This document shows, in pieces, positions 59,388 through 64,000 of a DNA stretch of 64,000 bases. The notes beneath the pieces were generated by a model that was not told where the DNA came from, did no database searches, and saw only the letters and a list, made by a program, of their open reading frames with translations. The first letter of the stretch is position 1; each line of letters starts with the position of its first letter. Both the position numbers and the translations under genes were made by a program. This DNA comes from Kappaphycus alvarezii (taxonomy: Eukaryota; Rhodophyta; Florideophyceae; Gigartinales; Solieriaceae), in contig NADL03000612.1 in the NCBI GenBank assembly GCA_002205965.3, forward strand, positions 992,001-1,056,000, written 5' to 3'.

Positions 59388-61433
59388 ATGGATCCCCCTG
59401 ATCAACCCCCTGCCTCCGCCCCTCTCACTCCTCCAACCACGCCCTCTCAACCCCTCATCTCAAACTCCACCACGCCTCCCACCCACTGCAATCAGCTCAC
59501 TCCGCCACCTCAAAACCCACCCGCCTCACCCGCTCGCCCATTCACTTCCCCTGATCTTGCAACACCACCCACTCCAGACCACTCACTTATCGCCGCCGCT
59601 CTAGCCACCACCATCGCCTCTCAGGCCATTGCCGCATCCTCCACCACCTCCCGGCCTGAAAGCGCCCGTTGTATCACAAATCACCCTACACCAATCCCCA
59701 TCCCCATTGCCCCTAACCTCTCCCCTTCCGTCATCCATCCCCCTCCGAGTCTACCACCCCCCATTCCCCTGACCTCCACCGCCAACTCTCAACCGTTACC
59801 CTCCCCAACTCGTTCCCGCGCCACTCAGCATGTCACCACTCTGGCCGAGCGACGTGAGATGGCCCGTTGGATGGTCGAAGAAGCTGCCCGTACTGGTTCC
59901 ACCAAGCATATTGCATCCAAGGCCGTTCGTCAGTACCCCCACTTGTTTCCAGGAAACGCAAAAGCAAACCTCATGAGAGCCAGTCGTATATGGCGTCAAC
60001 GCGCCCTTCTTTTGCCGTCGGTTGAGACATATGGGTTGAATGGTGACTACAATCCCGACGTCATGATGCCGCGTTTGTCTACCCGTATCGAGAAACAAGC
60101 TTTGCCGGGCCGCGGTCGCAAGAGGGCAGGCTGGAGTGAGGCCTTGCAGCAGGATTTGTTTCGCGCGTATTCGCGGCTTATGTGCGCTGGTGTGGTCTTT
60201 CATCCGCGTAGGTTGAAGTTATTAGCGGGGACGCTGTTGAAGGGAGGTAGTGAGGAAAAGGGGTATGGAGTTAACATGGTGGACTCGCGGTCGAATAAGG
60301 AGATTTCAGCCTGCGTAACGTCGCGCTGGGTGAGAGCGTTTGCAGATCGGTTTAGGATTACTTTGGATCACAGGCGGGCAAAGAGTGTGCCCCGGGCTAG
60401 GGAGCGGCAGTTTGGAATGATGGATCAGTGGTTGGCGTACACGATTGGGAAGCTGAGGGCGGAGTTAGTTGGAGGACAGCTGCGCGAGGAGGATGTGGGG
60501 AGTTTGGGCGCGTTTCACTTTTTGCTGAATCCAGACAGCGGCAGCACCTTAGGGTTTGAGAGTGAGACTGAGGAACGTTATGAAGACATGTTGCCTGGTA
60601 GTCATGGGATAACAGTCTTAGTCAGGCTTACTGGAGGGAGGCAGGCCAAGGTTGAAGCCCCGTTTTTGATTCTGGAGGATGACACATACAAGTATCCTAT
60701 AGAAGGCGTGCCGGATAATATGAGAAGTGTCGCCTATCGAACCAGCCCACAAGGATGGCTGGATGAAAGAATTTTGAAAGAATACTGTGGGGAGAAGAAA
60801 GTGTTGGGGCCCTTGCCGAATGGGAGGAAGAGGACTATCTTTGCAGATCCGGTAATCTGGCACAAGTATGCCCCGGTACTTGAGCCACGGTTAAGAAAGT
60901 TAAACACGGAGCTAAGATTCCTTCCTGCGCACCACACTGGCTCAATAAACCCTGTAGAGCGGGTCATTGGCCCGCACATTCGGTCAGCATGGTCAAGGCG
61001 CTGGAAGGAGATGAAGGCGCGCATGATTGACCTTGGCATTTGGAACAGCGATGGACGGGATGCCAACGGAAAAAAGTTCAACCCTGGTCCTCGGTATTTC
61101 CTAAAGCACACGGCGGCTGTTGTGAGGGATTTGAATGGAATAGTACTACAGAATGGCGCATCGCTGGCAAGGAATGCAATGATATCTTCGGGACTGGCGC
61201 TAAACGTCGATGGGAAGTGGGACGTGCATCAGCTTCGAGAAGAATTGCAAACTGCAGTAGCAAATAATATCTTGCAATTTAGCGGACAACCTGTGAATAT
61301 GCAGCCAAACGTTGAACCGAGAGTTTTGAGGCCGCAGAATGTAGACACAGAGACGAGCGTTGAGGCCCCGGACCAACCACAACCTGAGGCGCCACTGGAG
61401 CCGCAGATGCAACGCCAGATGGAGACAGAATAA
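59388..61433 (+). CDS. Pogo-like transposase-derived protein, uninterrupted, possibly domesticated
   Basis: A 681-codon intact frame. Start chosen at the ATG at 59,388 (GCCATGG, MDPPDQPP). Residues 1-142 are Pro/Ser/Thr-rich and probably disordered. Residues about 150-206 form a homeodomain-like helical block (AERREMARWMVEEAARTG ... RIWRQR). Residues about 240-327 fit a CENP-B/pogo HTH (GRGRKRAGWSE ... SRWVRAFADRF). Residues about 365-545 fit the DDE domain of oomycete/algal pogo-like proteins: FHFLLNPDSGSTLGF, VLVRLTGGRQAKVEAPF, YPIEGVPDN, RTSPQGWLDE, and RSAWSRRW at the end. Where that family has NMDETHF this protein has GSLGAFHF, and the later acid boxes read FADPVIW and INPVERV, so the catalytic triad looks altered. 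No terminal repeats were found. DNA binding without cutting is the likely role (inference). Confidence 0.78.
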   Translation: MDPPDQPPASAPLTPPTTPSQPLISNSTTPPTHCNQLTPPPQNPPASPARPFTSPDLATPPTPDHSLIAAALATTIASQAIAASSTTSRPESARCITNHPTPIPIPIAPNLSPSVIHPPPSLPPPIPLTSTANSQPLPSPTRSRATQHVTTLAERREMARWMVEEAARTGSTKHIASKAVRQYPHLFPGNAKANLMRASRIWRQRALLLPSVETYGLNGDYNPDVMMPRLSTRIEKQALPGRGRKRAGWSEALQQDLFRAYSRLMCAGVVFHPRRLKLLAGTLLKGGSEEKGYGVNMVDSRSNKEISACVTSRWVRAFADRFRITLDHRRAKSVPRARERQFGMMDQWLAYTIGKLRAELVGGQLREEDVGSLGAFHFLLNPDSGSTLGFESETEERYEDMLPGSHGITVLVRLTGGRQAKVEAPFLILEDDTYKYPIEGVPDNMRSVAYRTSPQGWLDERILKEYCGEKKVLGPLPNGRKRTIFADPVIWHKYAPVLEPRLRKLNTELRFLPAHHTGSINPVERVIGPHIRSAWSRRWKEMKARMIDLGIWNSDGRDANGKKFNPGPRYFLKHTAAVVRDLNGIVLQNGASLARNAMISSGLALNVDGKWDVHQLREELQTAVANNILQFSGQPVNMQPNVEPRVLRPQNVDTETSVEAPDQPQPEAPLEPQMQRQMETE

Positions 61434-61438
61434 TTTTT

Positions 61439-61720
61439 TCGGTGTTGAGCGGACTACGCTTATGTTCTCTGGTCTCTATTCAATGACAATCAAGCAATCT
61501 TGGGCAGATTGCCCTTTCGCTCGCATATCCTGCGGGGTAAGCGGTAATCCGGGGCAATGATTGTCGGTGGGCAATGATTGTCGGTGGGCAATGATTGTCG
61601 GTGGGCAATGATTGTCGGTGGGCAATGATTGTCGGTGTTGAATGGACCCGATACGATTATGTGCTCTGTCTTGTCTCGATTTGATGACAATCGAAGTCTG
61701 ACCGATTGCCGTTTCCCCCG
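61439..61720. repeat. About 80-bp direct repeats around the 17-bp array
   Basis: The segment from 61,439 (GGTGTTGAGCGGACTACG ... AGATTGCC) recurs diverged from about 61,633 (GGTGTTGAATGGACCCGATA ... CGATTGCC), with GATGACAATC or AATGACAATC in both. The 17-bp tandem array lies between them. Confidence 0.65.
61552..61636 (+). repeat. Five perfect tandem copies of a 17-bp unit
   Basis: GGGCAATGATTGTCGGT is repeated five times without a mismatch, immediately downstream of the pogo-like gene. Perfect identity implies recent slippage or unequal exchange. Confidence 0.97.
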
Positions 61721-61770
61721 CACTACTGTACAGTACACCGCTCCTGCAAAGTAACTGATATCTTTAATTA

Positions 61771-61797
61771 AAACTACATACAGTACAGTACAGTATG
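61771..61797. repeat. GTAC/ACAGT palindromic tract
   Basis: ACATACAGTACAGTACAGTA, with a related ACTGTACAGTAC at 61,724-61,735. Same motif family as at 54.2 kb. Confidence 0.6.
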
Positions 61798-61829
61798 TTT
61801 GTGCGGTACACTTACTGGTCCAAAAGCAA

Positions 61830-62493
61830 TAATCATGCGCGAGACGATCGGGTAAATGTGCACCTGACTTCACTGCACGGGGGCGAAAAGACGCGAGGAC
61901 ACGACCGTCAGGTTAGTTTACTGGCGAGCGATCTCGGGAAAGCTGCGCGACATCCAGTCATCGAGCCGCGAGAAGGGGTCCACCGCACAAGACCTGATAT
62001 TCGCGCAAGGGGACGCACTGGCGGAACAGACTTCTTCGATGTCTCCTTCGTCGACCCCCTAGCGCCCTCGAACAGGAGAGAAAGGACTTTCAACCCGCTC
62101 ACCTCGCGCAACGCAGCAAGAACGGCGAAACACAGAAGATACGAGTTAGTCATCGCGTCTTCTGTCAGAAGTAGGCTGGTGCCCGTCCCCATCTCTACCC
62201 TCGGAGGATGAAACCCGGACGCCCACGCGTTGTTAACCGACGTCGCACGCAACGTCGCTACGAGGGCGAGGGAAGCCTACGCAAAGGTCAGACAAGCCTT
62301 AACACAGCGTCATGCCGCAGCGGCAGCGATGTCCAATGCGGCGTGCCTGTTGGCCGGCCTCCAGCCAGTTTTCTAGCGTTTTAAGGGCTTCCCGCAAATC
62401 CTTTACAATGTAAGCCTTTACCCACATCACGACATTCTTCAGGGAACAGCTGACCATATTTTTCATGGATTAAAACACCCCAAGTTTCCCCTC
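61830..62493 (+). mobile_element. LINE-B, longest copy: restriction-like endonuclease and 3' tail
   Basis: The plus strand reads HDRQVSLLASDLGKAARHPV, then RTRPDIRARG and TDFFDVSFVDPLAPSN. These are the RPD and D-V halves of the restriction-like endonuclease found at the end of several protist and invertebrate LINE clades. The usual final block follows (VPVPISTLGG, NPDAHALLTDVARN, AACLLAGLQPVF, stop). A stop interrupts the frame after STLGG. The 3' tail ends TTAAAACACCCCAAGTTTCC at about 62,490. No RT remains. The nuclease differs from LINE-A (RPD/FDVSFVDP against RPAD/CDVAVTSP), so this is a second family. Confidence 0.75.
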
Positions 62494-63075
62494 CTGTACG
62501 TACAGTTATGTTTACTTATATGCACTCAAAAATTCAAATGGGAGCACGGGAAGCGCGAGCAGTCGCCAATGCAGCAGAAAAGCGGAAGAAAAAGGGACTC
62601 AGACGCGAAAGAGGCAGCCGTTCCAGGCGAGGCACTGGACGGACGGTCGAGGCTAGGATGGAATTTTGTGCTGCCAGCTTTCGACTTCTTAGGATCACAA
62701 TCTATGACAGCATCCAAGTTCACGCTGCAGCAGTCGCATCTCGCAGCGGATGCTGTACGGAGTGAAGACTCGGATACATAAAAAGCTTGGCTACGCATTT
62801 AGGGCGGCATATGCTGCGTCTGTAATCGGTCCCGCCCCGCACCACCCAGAATTTAGTCACCCGTTTCAAACTAAATCAAACTAAAAAGAAAAAAGGGGAT
62901 GTCTTTATTGAGATGTATGGATCGGCTGGAACCCATTTGGAGTTGCAAATCTGCATGTCATGTTAAATACATGTGCCGATGGTCAAGGCATGTAGAAATC
63001 ATTGCTGTCGAATGCTACAGTAGCACCAACAACAGCCGGCTTTCTAGGGTAATTTTAGAGGTATTACTGGGCACC
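62494..63075. other. Gap with no supported gene
   Basis: Frames of 60-90 codons overlap on both strands (for example a Lys/Arg-rich one at 62,508) with no recognisable domain. I see nothing else in it. Confidence 0.4.
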
Positions 63076-63146
63076 CTGTAGGATACTTCGGGCCACAACC
63101 GACCATATTTTTCAAATATTAAATCACCCCACATTTTCCCCCCAAC
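63076..63146 (+). mobile_element. Diverged LINE-B 3' tail
   Basis: ACCGACCATATTTTTCAAAT followed by TTAAATCACCCCACATTTTC parallels the LINE-B tail at 62,440-62,490 (GCTGACCATATTTTTCATGG, TTAAAACACCCC). No coding part is attached. Confidence 0.5.
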
Positions 63147-63239
63147 AACAGTCTACCAGAAAGTCGATGTCGATTTCAAACTTGACTTCAAGTGACTTTG
63201 CAGTGTTGCACAAGCATACTGTACGTCATTGAGACCAAA

Positions 63240-63590
63240 GCTGTTGCAGGCGCAGCTACCCAGGCATACCCAGGCATACCGACGAAAAGTCCAGGACCCT
63301 GGGCGCAGGCTTTCCCGCCGCCTGGTACCTCCCTCAGACAACACCCCTCGCGACCCGGGCTTCAGTTTCCAACCCATTGCCTTTGAATGTAGTGGTGTGC
63401 CATCCACGCCCACCTCGTGGTTTCCTAGAACAGTATATATCGCGCATTGCGGCCCGACACCACACCCCGCTACTACGACCCACACACGCATCTACCAGCA
63501 CCTCAGTTGTGCGCTTGGGTCATCGGTGGCTATGGCCTTCATACTGTATCCCGGCTCGAAAGTACTGCATGTAGTCAACGTGAACTGAAA
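63240..63590 (+). mobile_element. LINE-A extreme 3'-end copy
   Basis: The plus strand carries only the LINE-A C-terminal extension: RRLVPPSDN, FSFQPIAFECSGVPS, then RIYQHLSCALGSSVAMAFIL. This matches the same region at 46.2-46.5 kb (RIYQRLSCTLWSSIAVAI). The frame shifts inside. Zinc finger and nuclease are missing. Confidence 0.6.
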
Positions 63591-63916
63591 ATGTTTGTTT
63601 TTTTTACTCTGCTTCTCTCTGTGTTTTTTGCGGCCAAGCGGAACCTGCCTCTCATTCCCCCAGACTCCGGCAGCACTAGCGTCACCTTATAGGGGCGGCC
63701 GGTCCGGGTTTTCTACTCATGAACGTGCAAGTACAGTGTACACTACTACTGTACGAGCACACCGGGCCAATCAACTAACGACTGTGACCGTCTCGCGACA
63801 CCAAAAATCGTGCGACACGCCCCCCCACTGATCGTGGACCACGGGCGCCACAAGATAATAACGGACTTCCAGCTCAGCTTCCCTCTCACCTAGGGGCCCC
63901 CCTCATCACCACCCCC
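63591..63916. other. Gap before the last gene
   Basis: No supported gene. A GTAC group (GTGTACACTACTACTGTAC) lies at about 63,736-63,755, and C-rich DNA precedes 63,917. Confidence 0.4.
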
Positions 63917-64000
63917 ATGCCCGACTCGCACACCACGACCTCCATCCCACCGACCCCAGCCCCTACTCAGCTTGTCACCCGAACCAACCTTTCAACTTCC
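63917..64000 (+). CDS. Possible start of a Pro/Thr-rich protein, cut by the window edge
   Basis: An ATG at 63,917 opens 28 codons without stop to the end of the window: MPDSHTTTSIPPTPAP, then TQLVTRTNLSTS. The composition and C-rich codon choice closely resemble the N-terminus of the pogo-like gene at 59,388, and the upstream DNA is similarly C-rich. It may be another member of that family. With no domain in view the call is tentative. Confidence 0.35.
   Translation, partial: MPDSHTTTSIPPTPAPTQLVTRTNLSTS

Noticed and set aside
61552-61636. CRISPR array
   Set aside because: The 17-bp units are directly abutting without spacers, and the genome is eukaryotic. It is a plain tandem repeat.

Overview
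This is a nuclear window from a eukaryote with short spliceosomal introns, compact genes and many retroelements. A red alga is the best guess, probably a florideophyte and possibly Chondrus-like. The strongest pointer is a nuclear copy of mitochondrial DNA near 27.5 kb. It carries the first 49 codons of a red-algal or plant type atp9 with trnC, trnK and half of trnR. The rest of the case is weaker: small genes with introns of about 115-190 bp, and chromodomain Ty3/gypsy and Copia elements mixed with R2-type (restriction-like endonuclease) LINEs. The species call is inference.

Layout. 1-5,252: a young Copia element on the minus strand, its left LTR cut by the window edge. 5,253-6,400: two LINE 5'-region fragments in inverted orientation. 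About 6,400-34,800: roughly 28 kb, visibly AT-rich and almost without genes. It holds a decayed Harbinger-like relic (12 kb), a perfect 28-bp-arm hairpin (18.4 kb), a GC-richer island (24.3-24.9 kb), a second Copia fragment interrupted by a LINE (25.0-26.1 kb) and the mitochondrial insertion (27.4-27.7 kb). About 32,890-45,190: an old chromodomain Ty3/gypsy element on the plus strand, split by a second 9.5-kb chromodomain gypsy element on the minus strand (34,835-44,353) with 520-bp LTRs and a near-matching 5-bp target duplication. The inner element has an extra coding-like region antisense to pol.

45.8-64.0 kb is GC-richer and holds the host genes: an unnamed multi-pass membrane protein (48,287-49,630, three exons), the spliceosomal protein RBM22/Ecm2 (49,888-51,294, minus), ribosomal protein eL15 (52,015-52,815, one intron, divergent from RBM22), an unnamed two-exon protein possibly targeted to an organelle (54,593-55,789), and an uninterrupted 681-codon pogo-like transposase-derived gene (59,388-61,433) whose catalytic positions look altered. 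A proline-rich reading frame begins at the right edge. Between them lie 5'-truncated copies of two LINE families, called LINE-A and LINE-B here. LINE-A has an RT, a CCHC zinc finger and a restriction-like endonuclease. LINE-B has a different restriction-like endonuclease and a conserved 3' tail.

No operon-like logic applies. RBM22 (pre-mRNA splicing) and eL15 (60S ribosomal subunit) are divergent housekeeping neighbours over a shared 720-bp gap. Short GTAC/ACAGT palindromic tracts recur in the gaps between genes. All functional calls come from reading the sequence and from memory of protein families. No searches were run.
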